From: Hyphomicrobiales bacterium
GTDB taxonomy: Bacteria > Pseudomonadota > Alphaproteobacteria > Rhizobiales > CAJQND01
DNA: 52,139 nucleotides
Direction: 5' to 3'
Assembly (NCBI GenBank): GCA_028285595.1
Contig: JANQOW010000024.1
Span: forward strand, 1-52,139
Made by a program: the position numbers and the translations under genes. The notes under the pieces were generated by a model. It was not told the DNA's origin and did no database searches. It saw nothing but the letters and a program-made list of their open reading frames with translations. Position 1 is the first letter of the stretch, and each line of letters starts with the position of its first letter. Below are positions 7,957 to 15,464 of the stretch, piece by piece.

Positions 7957-9128
7957 GCCCGCCGCCCCCTCAAAGAGGCTTTCCGAACGCTGAATATGAG
8001 GTGCGTGCCGAACGCGCCCAACGGCGCATGGCCGAGGAGGACCTGGACGCGATTGTGGTCACCTCGCCTCACAATGTGCGTTACTTTTCCGGCTTCGCCT
8101 CCCAGTTCTGGGAGAGCCCCACTCGGCCCTGGTTTGTGATTGTTCCACGCAGCGGCGGCGCCATCGCGGTTGTTCCAGAGATCGGAGCACCGGCTTTTGA
8201 GGCCACATGGATCGACCGGGTGCTGAGCTGGCCAGCACCGCAGCCGGAAGATGATGGTGTATCGCTTCTGGCAGACGCGCTTTCACAAATGGAACGGCGC
8301 TCTGGCCGGATTGGCTGGGAGATGGGGCGCGAATCCATCATCCGCATGCCCATCAAGGATTTCGATACCCTGCGCGCCAAGCTGCCAGGCCTGGAGTTTG
8401 TAGATGGCTCGCCGGCGATCTGGTCTCTGCGGATGGTGAAGTCAGAGCGGGAAATCGGGCACATCCGGCATATTTGCCAACTTGCCAGCCATGCCTTCGA
8501 AGCCCTGCCGGACTGCCTTGAACTGGGCGACAGCGAGCTCACCGCAGCGCGCAAGCTGAGCGCAGAATTGATTGCGCGTGGTGCAGACGCCATTCCATTC
8601 ATTGCCGCCTGCTCAGGTCCGGGCGGCTATGATCAGATCATCGTCGGCTCCAGAGAGCGGGTGCTGGACCGCGGTGATGTGCTGTTCATTGATCTCGGCG
8701 CCCTTTACGACGGATACTCTTGCGATTTCGACCGAAACTTTGCGTTCGGTCCGCTCACTGAGGGCGCGGCGAAGGCCCACGATGCGGTCTGGCGGGCCAC
8801 CGAAGCCGGCATTGGCGCGGCGCGCCCAGGGGTGACGACAACTGATCTGTTCAATGCCATGGCGAGCGTATTGCAAAGCGAGGGTTCCAAGGGCCTTAAT
8901 GTGGGGCGTTTGGGCCACGGGCTCGGCCTGCAGCTCACAGAGCCCCCATCAAACATGCCAGGCGACGAAACGCCCCTCACCCCCGGTATGGTCATGACCA
9001 TCGAACCCGGCATGGAGTACGCGCCAGGCAAGATGATTGTTCATGAGGAAAACGTGGTCATTACTGAGGATGGCTGCGAACTGCTGACCAGGCGCGCACC
9101 GCGCGAGATGCCCGTTATTGGCGGCTAG
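7953..9128 (+). CDS. M24-family metallopeptidase (Xaa-Pro aminopeptidase / creatinase type)
   Basis: This 391-residue protein has an N-terminal creatinase-like domain (about 15-150) and a C-terminal pita-bread metallopeptidase domain. The five metal ligands expected for M24 can be seen: two Asp in FIDLGALYDGYSCDFDRNF, His in LGHGLGLQ, Glu in MTIEPGMEY and Glu in HEENVVITEDG. The usual second His of GHGIGL.VHE is replaced (QLTEPP), as in several non-peptidase members. Family relatives include proline peptidases, creatinase and ectoine hydrolase, so the substrate cannot be fixed. The start is TTG, overlapping the previous stop as TTGA. Its 3' end shares the palindrome CTAG with the convergent exporter gene. 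Confidence 0.85.
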   Translation: MSPPPPQRGFPNAEYEVRAERAQRRMAEEDLDAIVVTSPHNVRYFSGFASQFWESPTRPWFVIVPRSGGAIAVVPEIGAPAFEATWIDRVLSWPAPQPEDDGVSLLADALSQMERRSGRIGWEMGRESIIRMPIKDFDTLRAKLPGLEFVDGSPAIWSLRMVKSEREIGHIRHICQLASHAFEALPDCLELGDSELTAARKLSAELIARGADAIPFIAACSGPGGYDQIIVGSRERVLDRGDVLFIDLGALYDGYSCDFDRNFAFGPLTEGAAKAHDAVWRATEAGIGAARPGVTTTDLFNAMASVLQSEGSKGLNVGRLGHGLGLQLTEPPSNMPGDETPLTPGMVMTIEPGMEYAPGKMIVHEENVVITEDGCELLTRRAPREMPVIGG

Positions 9129-9865
9129 AACACAGGGCGCAGCAACAGCAGCGCACCCAGCAACACCATCACAGACAGAGCCGCGGTACGGAACGCGGCC
9201 ACTGAGAGCTTTTTGCGCAGCCTGCTGCCGACCCAGATCCCCAGGAAAACGGGAATGAAGGACAGCAAGGACAAACCCAGTATCTTCCACGTGAGCAGGC
9301 CAAACTTTGCAAGTCCCGCCGCAACAACCACCGAGGACAGCGAGAAGGAAATGTTGATGGCCTGCAAAAACCGGTTTGGTTCCATATGCAGCGCCATCAG
9401 GAACGGCATGGAGGGCACGAGCTGACACCCGGTGCAGCCATTGATCACCCCGGTCAGCAGGCCGCTTGGCAGCGCCAAAGGCTTCTCCAGGCGCCTGGGC
9501 AGACGCAAGTCCGGTTTGGCCAGGGCATAAACACCATACGCCATGAGCACCAGACCGAGGACCGCCACCAGGCCTGCCTCGTCCAGCGCGACCAAGAAGT
9601 AAAGCCCGATCCCCAAGCCCGCCAGGGTGGTGAGATACATGGGCCAAAAGCGCTGCAAGGTCTCGCGGAAGTGGCCCGCGTCAATCATCACCGAGGTGTT
9701 TGTGGCGAGCGACGGCAGCAACACCAGCGGTATGGCGGTCTTCAGTCCCAGCGCGAGCACCAGGAACGGCAAGCAGGTTGAGGAGAACCCAAGCCCGGTC
9801 AGCCCCTTGATGAACCCCGCAAAGGCGAAGCCGAAGGTTGCAAGCGCAATTGCTGAAATGTCCAA
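9125..9865 (-). CDS. TauE/SafE family sulfite/organic-anion exporter
   Basis: This 246-residue integral membrane protein has about eight hydrophobic segments in two similar halves, typical of the TauE/SafE (DUF81) family. The first helix has the family-type pattern FAGFIKGLTGLGFSS, and the second half contains the parallel motif TGVINGCTGCQLVP. Members export sulfite or sulfonate-derived anions, but many have no known substrate. A role in sulfite balance is attractive because the sulfite reductase cluster begins about 1.5 kb away. The gene stands alone on its strand. Confidence 0.85.
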   Translation of the reverse strand: MDISAIALATFGFAFAGFIKGLTGLGFSSTCLPFLVLALGLKTAIPLVLLPSLATNTSVMIDAGHFRETLQRFWPMYLTTLAGLGIGLYFLVALDEAGLVAVLGLVLMAYGVYALAKPDLRLPRRLEKPLALPSGLLTGVINGCTGCQLVPSMPFLMALHMEPNRFLQAINISFSLSSVVVAAGLAKFGLLTWKILGLSLLSFIPVFLGIWVGSRLRKKLSVAAFRTAALSVMVLLGALLLLRPVF

Positions 9866-9999
9866 GATGGTCGGCCCGATGCGTTGCTGTCAGACCGGCA
9901 CAATGCGCCCTTTTGGCGTTGAGTCAATTCTCCAGGTCGGCCCGTGCGTTTGGTTATTGTTAAGTATGTTTTTTCAATCGAATTTAATTCAAATGCTTC

Positions 10000-10512
10000 A
10001 TGAATAGCCTCCGACGTGAGCGAAAGCTCATTTCATTGAGGGAGGCGACGGTGGTTGAGTATGCGTATAGAGTAAAGCGGTTCGCTCGCGACAAGAGCGG
10101 TGTCACCGCGTTGGAGTATGCCGCTGCGGGCGCCTTCATTGCCACGGCCATGTTGGGTTTGGTGGGCGCGATCGGCAACACGATCAGCGCGAAATCCTAT
10201 GCCACATGGGATGACGGCAAGATGCTGCTGACCACAGCAAAGAATGATCTGATCCGCTTTGCAACCCGCAGCTCGAGCGATCCAATTCAAACCGGCTCAA
10301 CGTCTGACGCTCACCAGGTGCGGGGAACCGCTTCGCCCAGTGCGCGCAAGCTGAGCGGCAACGATCCGATCCAACAGGCACGCCCCTTGTGCAGCGGTCC
10401 AGACGGCACGCACACCTGCAAACTGGATCTGTCTCATCCCAGCTTCCAAGGTTGGAAAGGGACAATCGTCGAATGGGATCACGTTGCACGCGATGGTGCC
10501 GATGACATTTAG
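10000..10512 (+). CDS. Flp/TadE-type pilin-like protein
   Basis: This 170-residue protein has the type IVb pilin processing signature FARDKSGVTALEYAAAGAFI at about residues 28-47: a basic leader, then G, then a hydrophobic helix with Glu at position 5. That is followed by about 100 polar residues, making it much longer than a typical Flp pilin (50-70), so it may be a minor pilin or pseudopilin. No tad/cpa assembly genes lie in the window. The ATG at 10000 is used, although a GTG at codon 18 would also keep the prepilin motif. The two C-terminal cysteines may form a disulfide. Confidence 0.65.
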   Translation: MNSLRRERKLISLREATVVEYAYRVKRFARDKSGVTALEYAAAGAFIATAMLGLVGAIGNTISAKSYATWDDGKMLLTTAKNDLIRFATRSSSDPIQTGSTSDAHQVRGTASPSARKLSGNDPIQQARPLCSGPDGTHTCKLDLSHPSFQGWKGTIVEWDHVARDGADDI

Positions 10513-10531
10513 CGGCGTGACGGTGCCGTTA

Positions 10532-11125
10532 TCACTTGTTTTCAACCAAAGTCAGTTTCAGCACATCAACCATGGTGGCGTGGGCTGGCACATCGCCCAC
10601 GTTTACGATTTTGTGGGGTTGGTCGCCGCGGTAACGGATAGTTTCGCCTTCCTGAGCGATCTTGCTTTCACCGTTCACGGTTACTTCTAAGGTTCCCGCC
10701 AGAACCGAAAGATGCTCCACACAGCCGGGCTGATGGGGCTCTGAAGCCAATTCGCCGCCGGGCTCAGCCCTGAAATCATACCATTGCAGCCAATCCACAA
10801 CACTGAGCGCGCCGATAATGGCCAGCGTGCATTTTCCATCCTGGCTGGTGAGCACCGGGATTGAGCTGCCCTGATGGTGCTCCAGGAAATTGGAGCCGTC
10901 ATCATTCTTCAGAACTTCGTCGATCGAGCTGTCCAACGCTTTTGAGAGCCGCCACACCGTGCCAATGGTGGGATTGGTCTCGTTGCGCTCGATCTGGGAG
11001 ATGATCGATTTGGCAACACCGGAATGCTCAGACAGATCGCCCAGAGACATATTGTAGGCTTTGCGCAGCCGCTGGATGGTCTGGCCCAGCGCGGGCGGGC
11101 TTTCTGTGTCTTTCTTTCTGGCCAC
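10532..11125 (-). CDS. XRE-family transcriptional regulator with cupin sensor domain
   Basis: This 197-residue regulator has an N-terminal Cro/C1-type helix-turn-helix (about 12-68; motif LSEHSGVAKSIISQIERNET) and a C-terminal cupin barrel (about 105-190; PGCVEHLSVLAGTLEVTVNG, GDQPHKIVN). XRE-cupin proteins sense small ligands; E. coli SutR of this class acts on sulfur utilisation. The GTG start follows GGAG by 8 bases. It is transcribed away from DUF2849-cysI-DUF934, and an 18-bp inverted repeat sits just before its start, so autoregulation and control of the sulfite reductase operon are likely. This target assignment is inference. Confidence 0.88.
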   Translation of the reverse strand: MARKKDTESPPALGQTIQRLRKAYNMSLGDLSEHSGVAKSIISQIERNETNPTIGTVWRLSKALDSSIDEVLKNDDGSNFLEHHQGSSIPVLTSQDGKCTLAIIGALSVVDWLQWYDFRAEPGGELASEPHQPGCVEHLSVLAGTLEVTVNGESKIAQEGETIRYRGDQPHKIVNVGDVPAHATMVDVLKLTLVENK

Positions 11126-11155
11126 TTTCGGTCTCCGGGCATATTGACATTTGCA

Positions 11156-11173
11156 CGTTCTTTTTATAGAACG
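11156..11173. promoter_or_regulatory. Candidate sulfur-regulon operator, site 1
   Basis: CGTTC-N8-GAACG is an exact inverted repeat; with the flanking bases the arms ACGTTCT and AGAACGT are seven long with a 6-base spacer. It lies 31 bp upstream of the XRE-cupin start in the divergent control region. The element TTTTATAGAAC inside it also occurs, on the minus strand, before the first rhodanese gene. Confidence 0.65.
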
Positions 11174-11282
11174 TACGTACGTAATTCAGAACGATTCAGG
11201 TGTGAAGCAGTAACTCTGCGCGATTATCCGCTAAACCTGCGAAAAACACAAGGAAATTGGTGAAGGACGCATCACCTGCTGA

Positions 11283-11300
11283 TGTTTTTAAAAAAGAACG
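11283..11300. promoter_or_regulatory. Candidate sulfur-regulon operator, site 2
   Basis: TGTTT-N8-GAACG keeps the spacing of site 1 with one change in the conserved GTTC arm. It lies 24 bp before the DUF2849 start, so a bound protein would probably cover the promoter of the sulfite reductase operon. Confidence 0.5.
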
Positions 11301-11324
11301 CTTAACGCATTCGAGGAACAGATC

Positions 11325-11651
11325 ATGGCTCTAGGACACGTACTTACCGCAAACAGACTGTCGGACGGCATCGTTGTTTTCCTCACGGCCACCAGCGCCT
11401 GGTCTGAAAAGATCGACGAGGCGGTTCTGGCCCGCGAGCCGCTGGCAGCCGGCGCATTGGAAAAGCGCGGTGCAGAATTTGAAGACACAAACCTGGTCAC
11501 AGGCGCCTATCTCATCGAGGCAGAACGCCAAGGCGATGCGATCGTTCCGACCCATGTGCGCGAACGGATCCGGGCCTGTGGCCCCACCATTGCCTACCTG
11601 GGTGCCCAGACACCGCCATGCCAGGCCGACGCTCCGGCTGTTGCCGCCTAG
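11325..11651 (+). CDS. DUF2849 protein linked to sulfite reductase
   Basis: This 108-residue protein belongs to the DUF2849 family, small proteins that in alphaproteobacteria are almost always encoded just before the sulfite reductase gene. The N-terminus MALGHVLTANRLSDGIVVFL and the block W-x-E at about 26-28 are typical. Its exact role is unknown; a helper function in sulfite reduction or siroheme handling is suggested only by its conserved location. The start at 11325 is preceded by CGAGGAA. The gap to cysI is 28 bp. Confidence 0.85.
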   Translation: MALGHVLTANRLSDGIVVFLTATSAWSEKIDEAVLAREPLAAGALEKRGAEFEDTNLVTGAYLIEAERQGDAIVPTHVRERIRACGPTIAYLGAQTPPCQADAPAVAA

Positions 11652-11679
11652 CGCTCCACTCAACAGGGTCCTCAGCGCC

Positions 11680-13335
11680 ATGTACCGCTATGACGAGTTT
11701 GACCAAGCCTTTGTTGATCAGCGTGTTGAGCAATTCCGCAGTCAGACCAGCCGGCGTCTTAGCGGCGAGCTCACCGAAGAAGAGTTCAAGCCGCTCCGCC
11801 TGATGAACGGGCTCTACCTGCAACTGCATGGCTACATGCTGCGGGTCGCCATTCCCTATGGCACGCTCAGCGCGGTGCAGATGCGTGCGCTGGCGGAGAT
11901 TTCTGAGAAATATGACAAGGGCTACGGTCATTTCACCACACGCCAGAACATTCAGTTCAACTGGCCGAAGCTTGAAGACACGCCAGACCTGCTGGCCGAT
12001 CTCGCTAAGGTTGAAATGCATGCCATCCAAACCTCGGGAAACTGCATCCGGAATGTGACTGCCGATCATTGGGCCGGCGTGGCCGCAGATGAATTGGCAG
12101 ATCCGCGCCCGGTCGCCGAACTCATCCGTCAATGGTCTTCGTTGCATCCTGAATTCTCGTTCCTTCCGAGAAAGTTCAAGGTTGCAGTGACGGGTGCGCC
12201 GGCTGACCGGGCTGCGGTCAAACTCCACGATATCGGCCTCCGCTTGCACCTGAACGAGGCCGGCGAGCGCGGTTGGGAGGTCATTGTCGGAGGTGGCCAG
12301 GGTCGCACGCCCATGGTGGGCGTCACCGTGCGCGACTTTCTCCCCGAAGAAGAGCTGTTGGGCTATCTGGAAGCCATCATGCGGGTCTACAATCTGTTTG
12401 GCCGGCGCGACAACAAGTACAAGGCCCGTATCAAAATCCTGATACACGAAACCGGGGCTGAAGAGTTTAGCCGGCTCGTGGAAGAAGAGTACGCTCGCGC
12501 CCCGCGCCCGTCCGTTGAGATTGAGCGCAAGGAACTGGATCGGATTTCCGCCTATTTTGCGCCGCCTGCTTATGAAAGCCTGAGCGCCGTTGAGCCCGAG
12601 CTTGAACGGCGCAAGCTCGAAGACCCGGAGTTTGCGCGCTGGGTCAGAACAAACGTTGGCGCCCACCGGGTGGCTGGATACGGCATCGTGAACATTTCGC
12701 TCAAACCCATCGGCGGCATCCCGGGGGACGCCACGGCTGAGCAAATGCGCACGATTGCCGATCTGGCTGAGCGCTTCAGCCACGCAGAAATCCGCGTCAG
12801 CCACCATCAGAACCTGGTCTTGCCGGATGTGAAACTCGCCGACCTCTATGACCTCTGGACGGTGCTGGCCGTCAATGGCATGGGCGAAGCCAATATCGGC
12901 CTTTTGGGCGACATCATTTCTTGCCCGGGCCTTGACTATTGTGCCCTGGCAACGGCGCGCTCCATCCCAATTGCTCAGTCGATCAGCCGCCAGTTCTCCG
13001 ACCCTCAGCGCCTTGAAGAGATTGGGCCGCTCAGGGTCAACATCTCCGGCTGCATCAATGCGTGCGGCCACCACCATGTGGGCCATATTGGAATCCTGGG
13101 CCTGGAGAAGAAGGGTAAGGAGTTCTACCAAGTGACTTTGGGCGGCCACTCGGGCACCGATGCCAGCATTGGCGGTGTCCTGGGCAAAGGGTTCTCCGAG
13201 GACGAGATCGCCGGCGCCGTTGAAACCATCGTCGACACCTATCTGGACATCCGAGAAGATGGCGAGAGCTTCCTGGATTGCGTCAGGCGCGCCGGTACGC
13301 CGCCCTTTAAAGAGGCTCTCTATGCCCCTGCTTAA
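11680..13335 (+). CDS. cysI: Ferredoxin/NADPH-dependent sulfite reductase (siroheme hemoprotein)
   Basis: This 551-residue siroheme and 4Fe-4S enzyme reduces sulfite to sulfide by six electrons for cysteine and methionine synthesis. The cluster cysteines C415, C421, C458 and C462 show the C-x5-C and C-x3-C pattern, in CPGLDYC and SGCINAC. The Arg-rich siroheme contact HFTTRQNIQFNW is at about 84-95. The start at 11680 was chosen because it begins the conserved MYRYDEFD segment; the frame is open for 102 codons more upstream, where it overlaps DUF2849. It overlaps DUF934 by 14 bp. The protein could in principle act on nitrite, but its neighbours point to sulfite. Confidence 0.92.
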   Translation: MYRYDEFDQAFVDQRVEQFRSQTSRRLSGELTEEEFKPLRLMNGLYLQLHGYMLRVAIPYGTLSAVQMRALAEISEKYDKGYGHFTTRQNIQFNWPKLEDTPDLLADLAKVEMHAIQTSGNCIRNVTADHWAGVAADELADPRPVAELIRQWSSLHPEFSFLPRKFKVAVTGAPADRAAVKLHDIGLRLHLNEAGERGWEVIVGGGQGRTPMVGVTVRDFLPEEELLGYLEAIMRVYNLFGRRDNKYKARIKILIHETGAEEFSRLVEEEYARAPRPSVEIERKELDRISAYFAPPAYESLSAVEPELERRKLEDPEFARWVRTNVGAHRVAGYGIVNISLKPIGGIPGDATAEQMRTIADLAERFSHAEIRVSHHQNLVLPDVKLADLYDLWTVLAVNGMGEANIGLLGDIISCPGLDYCALATARSIPIAQSISRQFSDPQRLEEIGPLRVNISGCINACGHHHVGHIGILGLEKKGKEFYQVTLGGHSGTDASIGGVLGKGFSEDEIAGAVETIVDTYLDIREDGESFLDCVRRAGTPPFKEALYAPA

Positions 13336-13807
13336 GCGTGACGGAGCGATTTCCGACGATTCCTGGATTACTCTGGGCGATGAAGATGATGTTCCGGCAG
13401 TTGGTGACGTGATCGTCCCGCATGCCCGGCTCCCCCTCACCGTGCCCGGGCGGCTCGGCCTCAGCCTTCCCAACGATCTGGATGTAAGCACACTTGGCCC
13501 GGAGATCTCTCAGGTCTGCCTGATCGTGCTCACCTTTCCCTCGTTTGCCGACGGACGCGCCTATAGCCAGGCGCGTGCATTGCGCAACACAGTGTCTTAC
13601 GAAGGTGAGCTGCGGGCAAGCGGCCACCTTTTGCCAGACCAACTGGCCTTCATGGTCGAGGTGGGCTTTGACAGCTTTGACCTTCAGACGGACCGGTTTC
13701 CCGTGGAGCGCTGGACGCAAGCTCTGGAAGACGTCACCCTCACCTACCACCGGCATCTGTCACGGCCCGGCCAAAGCCCCATCATCACTGCACGCCACGC
13801 CGGCTAG
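13322..13807 (+). CDS. DUF934 protein linked to sulfite reduction
   Basis: This 161-residue protein is a DUF934 member, normally encoded between sulfite reductase and the PAPS/APS reductase CysH. The block LTFPSFADGRAYSQARALR (about 71-89) and the following GELRASGHLLPDQLAFMVEVGF are hallmarks of the family. The function is unknown, though its tight linkage suggests a role in electron supply to, or assembly of, the sulfite reductase. It starts inside cysI (14-bp overlap), so it is translationally coupled. No cysH follows here; the next gene is convergent metZ, which shares the stop palindrome CTAG. Confidence 0.88.
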   Translation: MPLLKRDGAISDDSWITLGDEDDVPAVGDVIVPHARLPLTVPGRLGLSLPNDLDVSTLGPEISQVCLIVLTFPSFADGRAYSQARALRNTVSYEGELRASGHLLPDQLAFMVEVGFDSFDLQTDRFPVERWTQALEDVTLTYHRHLSRPGQSPIITARHAG

Positions 13808-15057
13808 CTGCCGAGCGCCTGCTCCAGATCGCCAATGAGATCGTCTGTGCTTTCCAGCCCGACGGAGAGACGCAGCATGCCTTCGGTGATGCCAACTTCC
13901 GCGCGGCCCTCTTCGCCCAAATTCCGGTGCGTCGTGCTCGCCGGATGGGTAATGAGGGTTTTGGTATCGCCCAGATTGTTGGAGATATCGACGATCTGCA
14001 GCTTGCGGAGCACATCGAAGCACCGTTCGCGCCCGCCCTCCAGCTCAAACGTCAAGATGGTGCCGCCCGCGCTCATCTGCTGTCGGCAAAGGTCGGCCTG
14101 AGGGTGGCAGTCGAGCAGCGGATAGATCACACGATTAACGCCGCTCAAAGTCTTGACCTTGCTCGCGATCTCCAGTGCCGATCCTGATTGATGCAGCACG
14201 CGGAGTTTCAGGGTTTCCAGCCCCTTCAACAGCACCCAGGCATTGAACGGCGACAGGGAGGGACCGGTATGCCGCAGGAACGGCTTCAGGGTCTCTTCCT
14301 TAAACTCCTTGGACGACAAGATCGCGCCGCCGAGACACCGGCCCTGCCCGTCAATGTGCTTGGTGCCTGAATACACCACCACATCCGCGCCGAGCGGCAT
14401 GGTCTTTTGGAGGATCGGGGTGGCGAACACATTGTCGATCACCACCTTCGCGCTAACCGCATGGGCCAGTTCCGCCACGGCCGCAATATCGATGACCTCC
14501 AAGGTGGGGTTGGACGGTGTTTCAAGGAACACCAACTTCGTCCCCGGCCGGATTGCGGTGCGCCAGGCATCAAGATCCTGGCCATCGACAATGGTGGTCT
14601 CTACGCCGAACCTTGGCAGGATGGTGTTGACGATCTGAAAACAGGAACCGAACAGCGCCCGGGACGCCACAACATGGTCACCGGCCTGCACCTGACTGGC
14701 CAGGGCTCCAAAGACCGCCGACATGCCGGAGGCCGTGCCATAACAGGCTTCGGCGCCCTCCAGAAGGCACATGCGCTGCTCGAACATCTCCACCGTGGGG
14801 TTGCCGTAGCGCGAATAGACGAAGCCCTCATCCTCACCGGCAAACCGGGCGGCCGCCGTCTCGGCGTCGGGATAAACAAAGCCGGAGTTCAAATAGAGCG
14901 CTTCAGAGGTTTCCCCATGGCGCGAGCGGTCCAGGCCGCCGCGGACCAGAAGCGTTTCTTCCGCCCAGCCCTCAGGCCGCGGTGCGCTGTTCGTCGTAGC
15001 CCCAGGGCAGCCCGTGATACTGCCAACCTGAGACCGTTCCTCGGTTTCCATCAACAT
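13804..15057 (-). CDS. metZ: O-succinylhomoserine sulfhydrylase
   Basis: This roughly 417-residue PLP enzyme of the Cys/Met metabolism family joins O-succinylhomoserine with sulfide to give homocysteine, so it can use the sulfide made by the sulfite reductase next door. The PLP lysine is in YSGTKHIDGQG. Other family landmarks are YSRYGNPTVEMFE and TPSNPTLEVIDI. The conserved part begins at about TLLVRGGLDRSRHGETSEAL, which resembles MetZ. Start 15057 is supported by GAGG ten bases before; TTG 15072 and ATG 15051 are also possible. Any of these lies inside the rhodanese gene upstream (about 86-bp overlap), which is unusually long and argues for translational coupling. Cystathionine gamma-synthase is the main alternative. 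Confidence 0.88.
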   Translation of the reverse strand: MLMETEERSQVGSITGCPGATTNSAPRPEGWAEETLLVRGGLDRSRHGETSEALYLNSGFVYPDAETAAARFAGEDEGFVYSRYGNPTVEMFEQRMCLLEGAEACYGTASGMSAVFGALASQVQAGDHVVASRALFGSCFQIVNTILPRFGVETTIVDGQDLDAWRTAIRPGTKLVFLETPSNPTLEVIDIAAVAELAHAVSAKVVIDNVFATPILQKTMPLGADVVVYSGTKHIDGQGRCLGGAILSSKEFKEETLKPFLRHTGPSLSPFNAWVLLKGLETLKLRVLHQSGSALEIASKVKTLSGVNRVIYPLLDCHPQADLCRQQMSAGGTILTFELEGGRERCFDVLRKLQIVDISNNLGDTKTLITHPASTTHRNLGEEGRAEVGITEGMLRLSVGLESTDDLIGDLEQALGS

Positions 15058-15391
15058 CTGCGTCACCCTCAAAGCCTTCCAGAACGTTGTAAACGCTGGT
15101 GTAGCCAGCAGCTGTTAGCGCTTTGGCAGCCGCAATGGAGCGCGGTCCGGTGCGGCATAAGATATAAAGATCATCCTCTTTGGAGACACCGGCCCGCTCG
15201 ACCTCGTCAACGAAGTTTGGATTGATCTCTCCCATTGGCATGGTCAGCCACTCGACGGCCAGGAGCCCGTGAACGGAAGGTCCGCCCACTTCGGCCCATT
15301 CTTCCACCGTGCGCACATCAATCAGGCGTGCCGACGGTGAGCTTAAGAGCCCATCCATTGCCGTAAGCGGGGATACATCTGCTTTATACAT
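14972..15391 (-). CDS. Single-domain rhodanese, upstream partner of metZ
   Basis: This 139-residue rhodanese domain has the active-site loop CRTGPRS (about residue 79). The C-terminal block NVLEGFEGDADVDGNRGTVS and GWQYHGLPW is shared with the next rhodanese gene. It would move sulfane sulfur to an acceptor thiol or cyanide. The start is the MYKADVSPL codon; a long upstream open stretch (to 15676) lies inside the neighbouring paralogue and was dropped. It overlaps metZ, and its own promoter region carries candidate operator site 3. Confidence 0.85.
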   Translation of the reverse strand: MYKADVSPLTAMDGLLSSPSARLIDVRTVEEWAEVGGPSVHGLLAVEWLTMPMGEINPNFVDEVERAGVSKEDDLYILCRTGPRSIAAAKALTAAGYTSVYNVLEGFEGDADVDGNRGTVSGWQYHGLPWGYDEQRTAA

Positions 15392-15416
15392 GCCAAACCC
15401 TATCTGTCTTCTTAAC

Positions 15417-15442
15417 AGAACATATGTTCTATAAAACAAACA
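15417..15442. promoter_or_regulatory. Candidate sulfur-regulon operator, site 3, with overlapping 14-bp palindrome
   Basis: On the minus strand, the site reads TGTTT-N8-GAACA (15425-15442). It overlaps the perfect palindrome AGAACATATGTTCT (15417-15430), so three GAAC-type half-sites lie in 26 bp. It sits 26 bp or more before the start of the first rhodanese at 15391 and shares TTTTATAGAAC with site 1. Confidence 0.6.
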
Positions 15443-15464
15443 AATGGGGTTTACCAGTGAAAAA

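Noticed and set aside
11512-13491. 659-codon minus-strand frame over cysI
   Set aside because: The plus frame has siroheme and cluster motifs; the minus frame has none.
14407-15225. 272-codon plus-strand frame over metZ
   Set aside because: MetZ on the other strand has the PLP lysine and family blocks.
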